Positions 11,109 through 22,251 of a stretch of DNA of 64,000 bases are shown here, in pieces. The notes under the pieces were generated by a model. The model made no database searches. It saw only the letters and a program-made list of their open reading frames with translations, and was not told where the DNA came from. The stretch spans positions 428,985 to 492,984 of the forward strand of contig MEHQ01002986.1 in the NCBI GenBank assembly GCA_008828725.1, given 5' to 3'. The translations under genes were made by a program, and so were the position numbers. Position 1 is the stretch's first letter. Every line of letters starts with the position of its first letter. This stretch comes from Saccharina japonica (taxonomy: Eukaryota > Sar > Phaeophyceae > Laminariales > Laminariaceae).

Positions 11109-11364
11109 CCTTAGGGCCCATACTATTAATGAGTATAAAATAAATTCAATTTGGAAAACGAAAATTCAAATTCGCTTTTCATTGGCCAGAACCCGCACCA
11201 CCACCCAAGATTAGGATCATGTCAACACACGCACCAGCACCAAAGATTAGGATCTTGGGGTATAATCTTGGGTGGTGGCGCGGGTTCTGGCCAATGAAAA
11301 GCGGATTTGATTTTTTTTTTTTTCAAATTGATTTTTTTTTTCTTCGTTAAAACAGGCCCTAAGG
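11109..11364. mobile_element. Fold-back MITE-like element, copy 1
   Basis: Outer ends CCTTAGGGCC and GGCCCTAAGG are inverted. Inside, 11,178-11,222 (CATTGGCCAGAACCCG...CACCACCCAAGATTA) and 11,263-11,308 form a near-perfect stem with a loop of about 40 bp. Copy 2 equivalent at 37,189-37,446. Confidence 0.7.
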
Positions 11365-11481
11365 AGCTCACCTCCCCGTCACATTCAGAAAAAACGTTTC
11401 AGTCAGAAAAAAACGTTTCAGTCAGAAAGGTGCTACGTACCTCCATCGCAGCGCGCGTCTTTGTGCACGCATGCGTCGGTT

Positions 11482-11566
11482 CCCATTCAGAACTGCAAAA
11501 AAAATGCGCCACACAAATTCCAAGTAGTTTGTCCCCAAAAACGTGGGCGGGACCAGTTCTTAAGGG
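11482..11566 (+). mobile_element. TTAA-type mini element, family P2
   Basis: About 85 bp from CCCATTCAGAACTG through ATTCCAAGTAGTTTGTCCCC to CCAGTTCTTAAGGG. Its ends are imperfect inverted repeats. One of many copies; see 24,961-26,045 for the tandem array. Confidence 0.6.
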
Positions 11567-11735
11567 GGGTTAAGGTTCTCTTGCGGGGGGCTCGTTTCTT
11601 ACGAGAGAGCAAGTTTTTTTTTTTTTTTTTGTTGTGCCTTTTTTTCGTGGTGGGCGGACCCTGTGGACCTTCCGTTTCTTCCAACTAATAACGTACATAT
11701 ATACCAGGGTGGTATATAGTATATAGCACTATTAA
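11567..11735. other. Homopolymer-bearing spacer
   Basis: Carries a T run at about 11,614-11,629 whose length differs from copy 2. No feature recognised. Confidence 0.4.
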
Positions 11736-11891
11736 TATTACGGGCGAACAAAGCAAATAGCAAATAGTAGGACCACACTAATTGTTGGTAACAATAGGGA
11801 AATATCTAGGCTGTAGTCTGTACCGCCGTAGGTCCTACCTGGTATGCAATAGTTAATTTACAGCAGTTCATTTACTATGGCCCCCCGTACT
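11736..11891. mobile_element. TA-type MITE family T, diverged copy
   Basis: ATTACGGGCGAAC on the left and GGCCCCCCGTAC on the right are decayed versions of the family T ends (TTACGGAGGACCATAG). Internal GTAGGTCCTACC also matches the family. Confidence 0.55.
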
Positions 11892-12194
11892 ACTAGGTGG
11901 AAAGGTGAAAGATGAAGAAGAAAAGAAGAAGAAGAAGAAGAAGAAGGAGAAAGGAGAAGGAGAGTTGGCGAGAAGTTCGGGTTCGTGCGGTGCGGAGTGC
12001 GGAGAAAGTACCAACGAACGTACTCTGGTCGTAAATCTCAGACCAGTATTTCTAGTATCATAATATTAATAGGTAGGTGTAGCCCGTGACATTTTGTGGC
12101 GCGGTGGTTTTGTGGTTGCGTTGGGGACGGGGAACAACACATACATACACTTCGTATCAACCCAAAACATGTACCGGTATTTCATACCATACCA

Positions 12195-12305
12195 CTATTA
12201 CGGAGGACCATAGTAAATAGGACCTGCGGTACACACTAAAACCTTTTTATTTACCTATTTTTACTAACAAAATATGGTCCTATTTACTATGGTCCTCCGT
12301 AATAG
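12195..12305. mobile_element. TA-type MITE family T with perfect 30-bp inverted ends
   Basis: CTATTACGGAGGACCATAGT is the left end and its exact complement forms the right end. TA lies outside TTACGG on both sides, consistent with a TA target duplication as in Tc1/mariner-like elements. This copy is absent at the matching point of copy 2 (38,277-38,281). Confidence 0.75.
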
Positions 12306-12334
12306 TATTACGGAGGACCATTCCTCCGTAATAG
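12306..12334. mobile_element. Collapsed family T element (two ends only)
   Basis: TATTACGGAGGACCA joined directly to TTCCTCCGTAATAG, as if the interior were deleted. Sits between two family T copies; absent from copy 2. Confidence 0.65.
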
Positions 12335-12454
12335 TATTACGGAGGACCATAGTAAATAGGACCAAACGTTTTCAGTAAAAATAGGTAAACGTATACTTCG
12401 AAGTAGGTTTTTGAGTTTACGATAGGTCCTATTTACTATGGTCCCCCGTGATAC
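12335..12454. mobile_element. TA-type MITE family T
   Basis: Left end TATTACGGAGGACCATAG, right end CTATGGTCCCCCGTGATA, interior with TAGGTAAA and GTAGGTTTTTG as in other copies. Copy 2 equivalent at 38,281-38,403. Confidence 0.75.
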
Positions 12455-12526
12455 TACTAATACGAATATTGTGCGGAACAGGTACGCATATAATACGTAC
12501 GTATGTATGTATGCTGCTGTAGTGTC

Positions 12527-12592
12527 GTAGGGTGTGCTGGATGTCGACGGGTAGAAAGGAAGGTTTAATGTGAAGAACACACACACAGTCAG
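12527..12592 (+). repeat. Repeat R, AC-end fragment
   Basis: Only the last part of R (GGGTGTGCTGGATGTCGACG to the AC tail). Equivalent at 38,480-38,536. Confidence 0.7.
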
Positions 12593-12732
12593 TGGGGAGC
12601 CGTGATGATACTTCCACACCTTTTGGGCAGATCATCGATTCCCCCGTAAGCCGTAATACACTGGACGCGTGCTACGAGTACGATGATAGAGGTATACCTT
12701 TTTTTGGCTGAAACGTTTTCTGAATGATAGGG

Positions 12733-12813
12733 CCCTTAAGAACTGCTCCCACGAATTTGGGGACAGAGTACTTGGAATTAGTGTGTGACATTTGTTTTCA
12801 GTTCTGAATGGGT
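12733..12813 (-). mobile_element. TTAA-type mini element, family P2
   Basis: Reverse of the copy at 11,482: CCCTTAAGAACTG at the left, CTTGGAATTAGTGTG inside, CAGTTCTGAATGGG at the right. Confidence 0.65.
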
Positions 12814-13003
12814 CAGCCCAAAAAATCGTCGGGATTTCATTATTTTACGTATGACTTTCGCGTTGCAATGTTTTACCCTCGGGTACATTTTACACTCAGG
12901 CCATGGCATTTTTTCATCGGGTATATACGAGCACTTTTATTTTCCTCCAAATTTCAGTTTTTGGGTGAGGTATACCTGGTATATAGAGGTCCTATACTAT
13001 AAT

Positions 13004-13190
13004 CAAGACAACAAATGGAGTATTATTGTGGATAAATCTTGGCGGGAAACAGACATAGAAGGGTGTTAGACTGTACGCATAGCTTTCCTTGGTTTCCGTG
13101 GTCTTCTGCTTTTGGGAGTTTTATGAGTGATCAACGCTGAAGATCATGCTGCACATTGTCGGATGGCAAAGATAATAATAATCAAGATAA
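13004..13190. repeat. Dispersed repeat Q
   Basis: AACAAATGGAGTATTATTG through TTCCTTGGTTTCCGTGG and CATGCTGCACATTGTCGG to a run of AATAAT. A diverged second copy lies at 28,290-28,465, showing it is a dispersed family. Nature unknown. Confidence 0.6.
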
Positions 13191-13309
13191 TCAAGTGACC
13201 ACTCTCAGAAGGCAAAAACTTATTATTACTCACACGGTGCACCTTCTTTATCGTATATAGCACGCGCCACTGAATGATCTGGATCTTTCAAGGCAGATAT
13301 AGATATATT

Positions 13310-13565
13310 CCCGATCTTGTATGATCTGTATGATCTGTATGATCTAGCTCATCATGTTGCCGGGGGTGGGACCCGTACAATCTGCATGATGATGCCATTG
13401 ATCTACGAAGCACATCATGTTTCCTCTGGGTTAGATCTATCTGTATTATGCACAGATCCCGCACAACCTCTAGTAGAGCAACGACAGGTGAGAGGAGCTA
13501 GATGATCTACATGATCTAGATGATATATCTGTAGATGATCTGTAGATGATCTGTAGATGATCTGT
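13310..13565. repeat. TGATCTG-type minisatellite
   Basis: Units such as TATGATCTG and TAGATGATCTG of 9-12 bp at both ends, with a non-repeat middle. Same at 39,268-39,520. Confidence 0.7.
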
Positions 13566-13835
13566 CCCAGGTGTGACTCTTGGCCCTTGCGGTGTCTCAA
13601 ATACTATTACATGATACTCGTAGTACTTCGTATTCATTCATACTATGTATACGGCAGGAGGTTGTTGCATGCAGTGAATTGTATCCCTTGTATAGTTGTG
13701 GCGGAGAGCTTTCACGCAAAAAAAAGGGAAAAGCGGAGCAAGAGTCACAAAAAGTGAAATTAATTTCAAAGTGTGACAGCGGAAGGTCAGGTAGTATTAT
13801 TAATAGTAGTTTTGGTATCGTCGTGTTAGCTGTAC

Positions 13836-13950
13836 TGTGTGTGTGTTCTTCACATTAAACCTTCCTTTCTACCCGTCGACATCCAGCACACCCAGTGTCC
13901 GTGCCGATTCTTCATCCTAAAAAGGTACCAGTTCTTCTGCGGTCACAAAA
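13836..13950 (-). repeat. Repeat R, reverse copy
   Basis: Begins with the GT-rich complement of the R tail and reads back to GGTACCAGTTCTTCTGCGG. The frame MCVLHIKPSFLPVDIQHT seen in all R copies is a by-product of the repeat. Equivalent at 39,791-39,900. Confidence 0.75.
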
Positions 13951-14529
13951 AAAGTACTACGAGAAAGAGAACAGAGACGATTCGTATACATACATCATCA
14001 TCACCACCATCACCAATCACCAGGCTGAATGAAACATGCGCTGTATGAACACACTAATCCATTGTCACTTTTTGTCAGTTAGATCGCAAAAAAAAGCGAA
14101 AAGATCGTACGGCCGCCCAGTATTTTTTATATACATACCGACTTTTTTCCGGACAAAAATAAGAATAGATCCTATACCATCATGTTATTAATAGATTGAG
14201 CGCATACATCATACAAACGGTCCTACACGATCGGCCGTGGCCACACGAGAGACACGAGGCAGAGAGAGGGAGACATCAGATTCAGAGCGAGAATATCACA
14301 ATCATCGCCGCTGTCTGTTGTTGTTCGGGTTGTTTTGTTTTGCCATATTAAATAGAGCAGCATCAGCAGTCAGTGTGATCGCAACATTTCGTCGTGCATT
14401 TTTATATTTGGTTCCTTTTTTATGTTCGTGTTTTCGTGTTTTCGTAATATACATATTTTGATTTTCTTGCGTGGTCGGACCTTGGGTCGGACGTAAACTA
14501 CTCGTATGACTATTTACTTTTATTCGTAG
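13951..14529. other. Non-coding segment, copy 1
   Basis: No gene recognised. Small ATC/ACC triplet run near 13,995-14,020. Confidence 0.4.
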
Positions 14530-15600
14530 TTTTGAGAACACAGCAGCAGCAGCAGCAGCAGTGCGTTTTTTACTTGCACGGGCCTGCTGGTTGCTGGCTG
14601 CTGCTGCTGCTGCTGGTTGATTGACTACTGATGATGCACGTGGCGCGTTGTGTGTCTCTCTATTTTTCGATAATTCTGTCTTTTCTTGTCATCTTTTCGC
14701 CTGCTGCTGCTGCTGCTGCTGCTTGTTTCTGCTGTGTGTGTGCCTGGCTGCTCTGTACTTCTGCCACGCGCCACGTCACACACTGCCTTATTATTTCTTC
14801 TGCCATTTCATTTTTCGTTTATTTTCACGCGCTGATGCTTCTGCTGCTTTTCCCCTGGTGTTTGTTGTGTTTGGCTGCTTCTTCCAACAAACCACAAGCA
14901 CTGCAGCAATGCTGCAATGAATGCTGCAATGCTGCCGCTCTCTGCTCTGCTGCTGCTTCTTCTTGCTGTGCTCTTTCTTCATCTTATCTGACCTGACCTG
15001 CTTCCTCCTCCTCAGTTCCTTTTGCTCGATGCTACTCGTCGTATACTACCACATAGGGATATAGTTGGCCTTATCTACGTACTTCTTTTTTTCTTGTGCT
15101 GGCTCAATGCGCTTTTTTTTTGTTCTGTGGCTTGCAGCGCAATGTGACATCCCTCTCTATCTCTTCCTTTTCTGTTGCTACTGCTGCTACTACTGCTTGC
15201 TGCTTGCTGCTGCTGCTGCTGCTGCCTGCTTCTTCTGGTGCATCACAATTAATTAATGATGTTGTCACTCTGTCTGCTACTTCTTCTTCTACTAACTACT
15301 ACTAGTAATACTACTCGTACGGTAATATTGCTTGCTTGTTTATAAGTTTCTTTGCCGTCTTTTGTCGCTCTGCTTCCTTTTTAAACCCGCTTCGCATACA
15401 TACGTCGTACACGATCGATCTTCGTATATTTTCTTGACGGTGCTGTTTTTCTCTGCTGTGCGTTTGCTGATGATGATCTACAGCAGTGTCTGCTGCTTGC
15501 TGCGGCTTGTTGTGTTGTCACGTTGTTGCTTGTTGCGTCCTCGCGTTTTGTTGTTGTTGTTGCTGCTGCTGCTGCTGTGCTGTGCTGTCATCACCATCAT
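14530..15600. repeat. CAG/CTG-rich microsatellite region, copy 1
   Basis: At least eight short CAG or CTG runs (for example 14,541-14,562, 14,598-14,615, 14,701-14,723, 15,207-15,225, 15,560-15,577) plus an ATC run at 15,590-15,613. Run lengths differ from 40,500-41,560 in copy 2. Predicted proteins are poly-Ala/Leu/Cys strings depending on frame, so no gene is called. Confidence 0.8.
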
Positions 15601-15663
15601 CATCATCATCATCCGTACGCTGTCGGCGCATACAGTAAATAAACAAATTCACATAATAATAAT

Positions 15664-16858
15664 ACCTGGCTGGCATCAAGCAGGCGGTGCGGGACTGCAT
15701 GTGGTATATTTACACCGCACTCCGTACGCGTATACTCGTGCGCTCGTATGTGCCGGTATGTGCATCGCTGCCTCATTCCATGGAGGAGCGCAGGAGGAGG
15801 AGTCTTAGGGGGGCAGCCCCCCCCCCTCGACTACGAGAAGAGAAGAATGCTGCCGCTTTCATCTTGATTCATCATCATCATGCTGCCCGCACAGCAGAAA
15901 CAGACAAACATACATACCTGGCTGGCATATATATGCAGAGGCCCTGTTGTGCTGCAGTAATAATACCTGGCTGGCACCATGCAGAGGCCCTGTTGTGCTG
16001 CAGTACTACTACTGTACTACTGCTGTAGTATCTTTACACTCCCCTTAGTACACAGATATATATATATACTGGTATGCGCGTCAATGCCCCATTCCATGGA
16101 AGAGTGCACGGCGAGGAGGAGTCTCAGGGGGCGGCGCATACACGACACAAGGCGCGTCGCGTTGTTGTTATCGTTTTTACTGCTTGCTGCTGCTGCTGCT
16201 GTTATCATCACACCACCATCGGCATCATGCTGTCCGCGCAGAAGCAACAACAGCAACAACAGTCGTACACTACTGTATACTGCTGTATGTACCTGGCATC
16301 ATGCTGAGGTACTGTCTGTTGTGCTGTAGTAGCATAAAGTAGATGTATTTCCACCCCTCGTACGAGTAGTATATATATACCGGTATGCGCGTCAATGCAT
16401 GCCTCATTCCATGGAAGAAGAGTGCACGACGAACGACGAGGAGGAGTCTTGGGGGGGCAGAGCCACCCACGAGAAAAGGCGTGTCGCGTTGTTGCTGCTG
16501 CTGCTGATACTGCTGCCATCGTCATCATCATCACCACCATCATCATCATGCTGTCCGCACAGAAGCAGCAAACGAATACGTACAACATGCACGCGGCGGT
16601 CAGTACATGGATGGCATCATCACACACATACATACACACATACCCATCATGCAGGTTTGTCTATATGCGACGACTGCTGCTGCTGTATCTTTACACCCCC
16701 GGCGTAGTATATACCGATACTGTGTAGTATGTAGGTATATGCATGCGCATAGCATCATCATCATCACTGCCTGCCTCATTCCATGGAAGAGCGCAGGAGG
16801 AGGAGAGTCTTGGGGGGGCAGGCCCACCCACGAGAAAAGACAGCATGTGGGTCTGTCT
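15664..16858 (+). repeat. Tandem array of four units of about 315 bp
   Basis: Units start at about 15,664, 15,966, 16,291 and 16,604, each with TACCTGGC or a variant. Each carries CATTCCATGGA (15,774, 16,090, 16,405, 16,787), then an AGGAGGAGTCTTGGGGGG-like segment, then CTG and ATC triplets, and (first three) CATGCTGTCCGCACAGAAGC. Three units start a short frame reading PHSMEE or similar. Sequence conservation is in patches. Copy 2 array at 41,616-42,820. Confidence 0.75.
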
Positions 16859-17334
16859 GTGGTGGACAGACAACCTCACAATTGTGTAAAACTCTGAACT
16901 GAGTTGGTAGAGTCAGCTCTACTGCTTGTATGATATGTATGAAGATCGACAATTTTGGATATTTATTATACACTCCGAGTACGTACGTACGTAGGAATAT
17001 ATGGGGAAACATTTTCACTTCCTCTCGTCGGCAGACAAATCAATCCCCAGTCCATCACAAATCCTACACAAACAAAAACATCCCAACGATCCAACAAATC
17101 AAATCCGTATACCGTAATTACAAAGATCCGAATCTTTAATTTGTATATGCTGGTGCCAACCATCCGCAACAGACTACGAGGAAACAATAATAAGCGACCG
17201 ACCAACCATCGAAATTGTTTTTTGACAAACCGTAACAGCAAATAAAACGATAGATTTGAATTTTTATAATTTTTCGGCCCACAAAAAAAAAAATGCATAC
17301 GACGAGTACTCGTACGTATACTGTACTCAAACAA
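16859..17334. other. Non-coding segment, copy 1
   Basis: No gene recognised; ends with an A run and GTACGTAC words. Confidence 0.4.
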
Positions 17335-17939
17335 ATTCCGTGCACCCAGCTGGGTGGAAGTTTTTGGGACACCCAGTTTCTGTTATGTAGGTTTTACTGT
17401 TTACTCGTACGTACGTAGTGCACCAGACCCGGATCCCACCACCGACACTTGGGATGACGGTTCGACGGTTCGCGCTTCGCGCTCTCGATTCACGGTTCGC
17501 GCTTCGCGCTCACGGCCTCCGGCGGCTCCTGCGGAGGGCTGATTATAGTTCTGCACCTTGTGGGTGGGAGCAGGGTGCCAAATGGGATCAGATCCGGGTG
17601 GGATCAGGTCCGGGTGGAAGCAGGGTGCGAAGGGGAGCCGGGTGTTACCGTGCTCCCACCCGGACCTGATCCCACCCAGATCTGATCCCATTTGGCACCC
17701 TGCTCCCACCCACAAGGTGCAGAACTATAATCAGCCCTCCGCAGGAGCCGCCGGAGGCGGTGAGCGCGAAGCACGAACCGTAAATCGAGAGCGCGAAGCG
17801 CGAACCGTCCTCCCACGTATCGGTCGTGGATCAGGGTTCTTGGTGCACTACGAGTACGAGTAAACAGTAAAACCTATATAACAGAAACTGGGTGTCCCAA
17901 ACAATTCCACCCAACTGGGTGCACGGAATGTTTTTGGTC
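17335..17939. mobile_element. GC-rich fold-back element I, complete copy
   Basis: Inverted arms of about 300 bp. Outer ends ATTCCGTGCACCCAGCTGGG and its near-complement include a 14-bp palindrome (CACCCAGCTGGGTG). Arms contain CGGTTCGCGCTTCGCGCTC twice, CCTCCGGCGGCTCCTGCGG, and GGGTGGGATCAGGTCCGGG near the centre (about 17,640). No target duplication is evident. Related copies at 43,302-43,510, 44,226-44,596, 48,347-49,068 and 52,821-53,313 mark every switch between C units. Confidence 0.8.
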
Positions 17940-20005
17940 TATTACTCGATATACATGTACAGCACTTGCTCAATCAACAAAGGGACAACATTTTGAAAAA
18001 AAAGTCCGATCAAAAATCGAAAAAGAAGAAGGAAAAAGACGGGAAAATGTGATTTTTGAGATGGTTTTGTATCATTTTTCGAATTTTTTGAACAGGAAAA
18101 TATTTTTTATGCCGAGAAATGTTGGTCCTCTCCCAGCCCAACCCCCCTCTCCAGTCCTCTCACATCACTCATCAACATTTTTCGGTGAGGGACCAAAGCA
18201 TCCAGCACATACGTTAAAATCAACATAGAATTATTGCATTTTTCAACGCAAGCGCCTACATTTTTTTGGAGCGGGAGGGAAACGTCAAAGCAGCCACGAC
18301 GGAGCACGGCTGCGCGAATCGACAGGGCTCTCGGGGCAGGGTGGGGGAAGCACTGGAGCAGTTTGGGCTGTGGGCTGTGGGCTGGGCTGAGCTGGGCTGG
18401 GCTGGGCCTGTTTAGCCTGCTGCTGCCGCTGCTGCTTGGGTTCTGTCTGGATTCCATCAAACAGGTCTGAGGTTGTGTCCTTTGTGTCTGTTTTAGAGCT
18501 CTGTCTTCGTTTTTGTGTACAGGAGCACGATAAGAATTCGGTTGTTTGTTGTTGTTTGTTGTACATGTGCCTTTCCTCGTACGTCTCCCGTGCTTTGGTG
18601 CTGTGCTACTGCTGCCGAGTGCGAATGCCGACGAGCATCAGCGCGGGAGCAGGCCGAACGCCTGCTGGCGCTTCCAGAGAGGCTTGCTTGCACCGCACAG
18701 GTAGACAGAGAGAGAGGCGGCAGACAAGCGAGCAGAGCTGTATAGGCCAGCAGAAGAGCTGTAGAGCGCCCATAAAACTATTTTTTACTTTTTTACCTTT
18801 TGTTTTTCCTACGTGTCTTTTTCGGTTCCTATATCAAAACGGTATTGTACCAGGTACAGTATGTAGCTTTGTGAGACGTTGGGGCTGCCTGCGTACCGCC
18901 TATACTGTTTTTAGTATCAAAAATATGACTCACGAAATACAGCGGTACAAATTGAATTTCCACCAGCGGTTTACTTTTTTTTTATTTCGTCAGGAGTTCA
19001 TCCATTATCCATGCCGCCCAAGAGATCAAGACCTGACCAGCACCAGCAGCACCATCCAGAACACCAGAACCGATCGACACCCTACCCTCCCTCGGATCGC
19101 ATCGGGATCGGATACGTAGTACTTAGGGCTTCTTCGATGCATCGCGCGTGTGTGCCCTGCTCTTCCAAAACTTTAGCATATAGGGCAAGGCCCTCTCTCC
19201 ACGAAGCACACAGCTCGAAAGTATGCGAGGCATCTCCTCTTTATTGCAAAAGCAAGTAATTAGGGTCCTCCTTTCTCTCCTTTCCTTTCCTCTCCACTCT
19301 GCCTCTCCTCTCCTCTGCTGCTTTGCTGCCATGATATGATACATACGAGTCGTACATACGTACGAACACGTATACAGATACGTCGCAGCGTTTGTGTTTT
19401 TTTTTTCTGGTCAATTCAGGTCCTCTGTCCTCTGTCCCTCACTTCTTGCAGCCCGATTTCTTTTTAAGTTGGAAATAGAGTCCATAAGGAACCTGTGTGC
19501 TCGATCATACGTTCGTATCATACCAGGTACATACGAATACGACGATTTTTTTTCATGATACAAAAATAATAGGCCCAAAATAATCCATACGTCGTTCGTA
19601 CATAGACAAAACGACTTGAATTTGTACATACGTGAACCGATTTTTGCTTTTTGCCCAGAGTCAACGAATAGCAGACACCACGCAGAGAGCACTACGTTGC
19701 TCCCCCCAACCATGTGCGAAAACAACAGCAGCCGCAGGCAGTGTTCCCTTCGGGGCAAGAGCGCCGTGGTGCTCGTGGTGGAAATCTGCACGGACTCTTT
19801 TTTTTTGCCATCGAGTGCTGCGGCTGTATGTACGAGTACGCACAGCAGCAGCAGCAGCAGTACCCCCCAAATATCCCAGAACGAGCAGCACCGGCACTAC
19901 TACTTGCAATATGAAAAAAGTATCACAGCAGCACGACCAGCAGCACCAGCAGCAGCGGTACGTCTCCGGACAGTCTCTACTTTGAAGACGCAGCACCAGC
20001 TGCCT

Positions 20006-20055
<50 letters not shown>

Positions 20056-21672
20056 GTAGGAGCAGTAGCAGAGACGGCAGCACCAGCACCAGCACAAGTA
20101 CCCGCAGCAGCAGCAGCAGTAGCAACGGCAGTAGTATACTGTAGTCTCGAGCGATCCGTGAGAAACGAACAGGATTGCTCGACGACCCCTTTTTGTTTTA
20201 CTGCTGCTGCTTTTTTTTTTTCTTTGTTCTGTGTTCTGTATTATTCCTTTCGGCTATGTAATCTTGTGGAATCTCAGCAGCAGCAGCAGCAGCAGCAGTA
20301 CTCTCGACGAAAACGACTGCTGCTGCTGCTGCTGCTGTGCTCTTGTGTTCCGCAGTTCTGCAGCTCCTCTTCGCTATATGGAGCTGTGCTCTCTCAGCAA
20401 AGCTCTGGGTAGAGTACGATATGATACTGATACCTCATACCCTCTCCATCATGCACGCCCTGATGATCGATCACCACAAAAATCGGAGAGCGACTTTTAT
20501 TTGAATCTTTTTTTTTTTTATCTGGCGCACTACGATTACTTGCGTGATACTTACAAACATCAACTCAGCCCAGACCACGCGCTCCTCCCCGATCCAATTT
20601 ATACAAATAACTACGACCTACTCGCTTGATTGTTGATTTGCTTCAGTATGTTTACTTTCTATTATTTTTCCTTTTCGCTTTTTTCTTTCTTTTCTCTTTT
20701 TTTTCTCTTGCATGCACCTGGATTGCTAGCAGGGTAGGTCTTGCCTGTCGCATATGGCATTGCATTGTCTGCTCTGCTTACTGCACTGAGTGTAGTATCT
20801 CTGTGTCGTAGTTTTGTGACCACAGAACTGGTACCTTTTTAGGATGATGAATCGGCACGGACACTGGGTGTGCTGGATGTCGAGGGGTAGAAAGGAAGGT
20901 TTAATGTGAAGAACACACACATATACTCTCGGCACAGCCTATAGACGCAGCACAGCACAGCAGCAGCAGAGCAAACACACTTACTTGTGTTACGATTACC
21001 ATTACTATCAACAACATTTAGGGGGGGGGGGGTGACGAGAGGCTCGGAGCTTCGAACTGGGTGTATATTATGGTCTGTACCAAGTCTGTACGTGTGGAGC
21101 ATTCTCGCCTTGCGCTCGCAGCAGACATTACGAAGATTTTCGTATACGTAGCGAGGGGGGGGGGGCGGGGGGCGGGGGGTTACAACTCTATTTCCCACTC
21201 TCCGGAGGCCGAAAACATAATGACCGTTCAATATGAATATCGTTATACAAACGTGTACTATATTTCGGGCCAACGTTTATAATGGTCGGTGTTAAGGATG
21301 GGTGTTCTCACATTGTTCTTGTAGCCCATTTGTCATTTTCCCGTGAACTCTACGAAAGCCCGTGGTGGTCCCCGCTGTGTGTGTGTGGTCCTCTCATCAT
21401 CATGTGTTACCATTTTGAGTGCTGTTGGATGCTTTTTCTGCCGAAGATTTTCTTTTTCGCTTTTTATTCCGCGCCGGCGTACCATGGCCAAGATCTCGCT
21501 CTCCGCGCGCACAGCAAAAGCAGCCCGCGCACAAGATACATTCATACATATCATCATAGGATATACGCCGGCACGTAGCCATGGTCTCATTGCAAGGCAG
21601 GCAGACAGGGACAGAGAGGCAGACTTGAAATGAAACGTATACATTAATATTGACATATTCATATCATACCCC
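17940..21672 (+). repeat. C unit, copy 1 (CAG-rich)
   Basis: 3.7-kb sequence occurring complete four times in the window plus a partial copy at 43,512-44,225. It holds CAG/CTG runs (19,847-19,861; 20,006-20,053 with 16 CAG; 20,276-20,299; 20,320-20,338), one repeat R and G runs near 21,020 and 21,160. The longest frame (18,436-19,119, 227 residues from a non-ATG codon) shows no domain. Its persistence in all copies reflects near identity of the copies, not selection. Confidence 0.8.
20721..20921 (+). repeat. Repeat R inside C unit
   Basis: Complete R with TGCTAGCAGGGTAGGTCTTG at the left and the AC tail at the right. Present in the other full C units at 45,352-45,552 (reverse), 51,866-52,067 and 56,112-56,313. 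Confidence 0.75.
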
Positions 21673-21784
21673 GTCATCTTAATTCATCATCCAATCGCCA
21701 GCAGTAAATAGGTTAATCGCGCTCGACATTTAGTGGAGATTATTATTATTATCTTGTCCCAGCAGCAGTACTCGCAGCAAGGTA

Positions 21785-21934
21785 GGCTGAAGTCTTCTCG
21801 CGATAAAAATGCAAGGCAAGAACCGTTAGTGGGGGAGGAGGGAGAGGAGCCTACTTTGTGACCCCGGATCTGAGTTACGACTAGGGCGTAGGGAGGAGAG
21901 AGAAAGGAAGGGCGAAGATAATAAATGGGACGGA

Positions 21935-21968
<34 letters not shown>
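21785..21968 (+). mobile_element. 5'-truncated SINE with 33-A tail, present only in copy 1
   Basis: Contains the second half of the SINE body and ends in 33 adenines (21,936-21,968). In copy 2 the flanks GCAAGGTA and TAGTCTGTGACC are joined directly at about 57,175, giving the empty site. No target duplication longer than 1-2 bp is visible. Confidence 0.85.
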
Positions 21969-21970
<2 letters not shown>

Positions 21971-22251
21971 GTCTGTGACCCACGTGACCACAGAATTAGT
22001 ACCTGGTACTCGTGCGTATTAACGTATATACCATGTACGATCTATCTCTCTACGCGCGTTTGTATCATAAACGTAGGATAACTCTTATAGGACTGGAGTC
22101 CCGTTTCGGGGACAAATTACTTAGAATTAGACTGGATTGTCCCCAAAACGGGTCTGCAGTCCTAAAAGGGATAAGAAAGAAGGACGGACACTGCTTTATG
22201 AAGTACCAGGTAGTTGGGTAGAAAGTAATGTGAAGACAACGCACACACACT
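21969..22251 (+). repeat. Diverged repeat R split by a TTAA-type MITE
   Basis: Left part has GTGACCACAGAATTAG; right part has GGACGGACACTG and AATGTGAAGACAACGCACAC. The 89-bp P element at 22,082-22,170 lies between. Confidence 0.6.
22082..22170. mobile_element. 89-bp TTAA-type MITE, family P1
   Basis: Ends CTCTTATAGGACTGGAGTCC and CCCTTTTAGGACTGCAG (complement of the right end) are inverted. ATAA flanks both sides, a one-base variant of TTAA. Same length and ends as the copy at 28,765-28,853. TTAA with CCCT-type ends is the hallmark of piggyBac-like elements. Confidence 0.75.

Noticed and set aside
18436..19119. 227-residue frame preserved in all complete C units
   Set aside because: It starts at a non-ATG codon, contains no recognisable domain, and the copies are too similar for its preservation to indicate selection.
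19616..20125. Frames rich in poly-Gln, poly-Leu or poly-Ala
   Set aside because: The same CAG run gives long frames on both strands and in several phases, which is a property of the repeat and not evidence for a protein.
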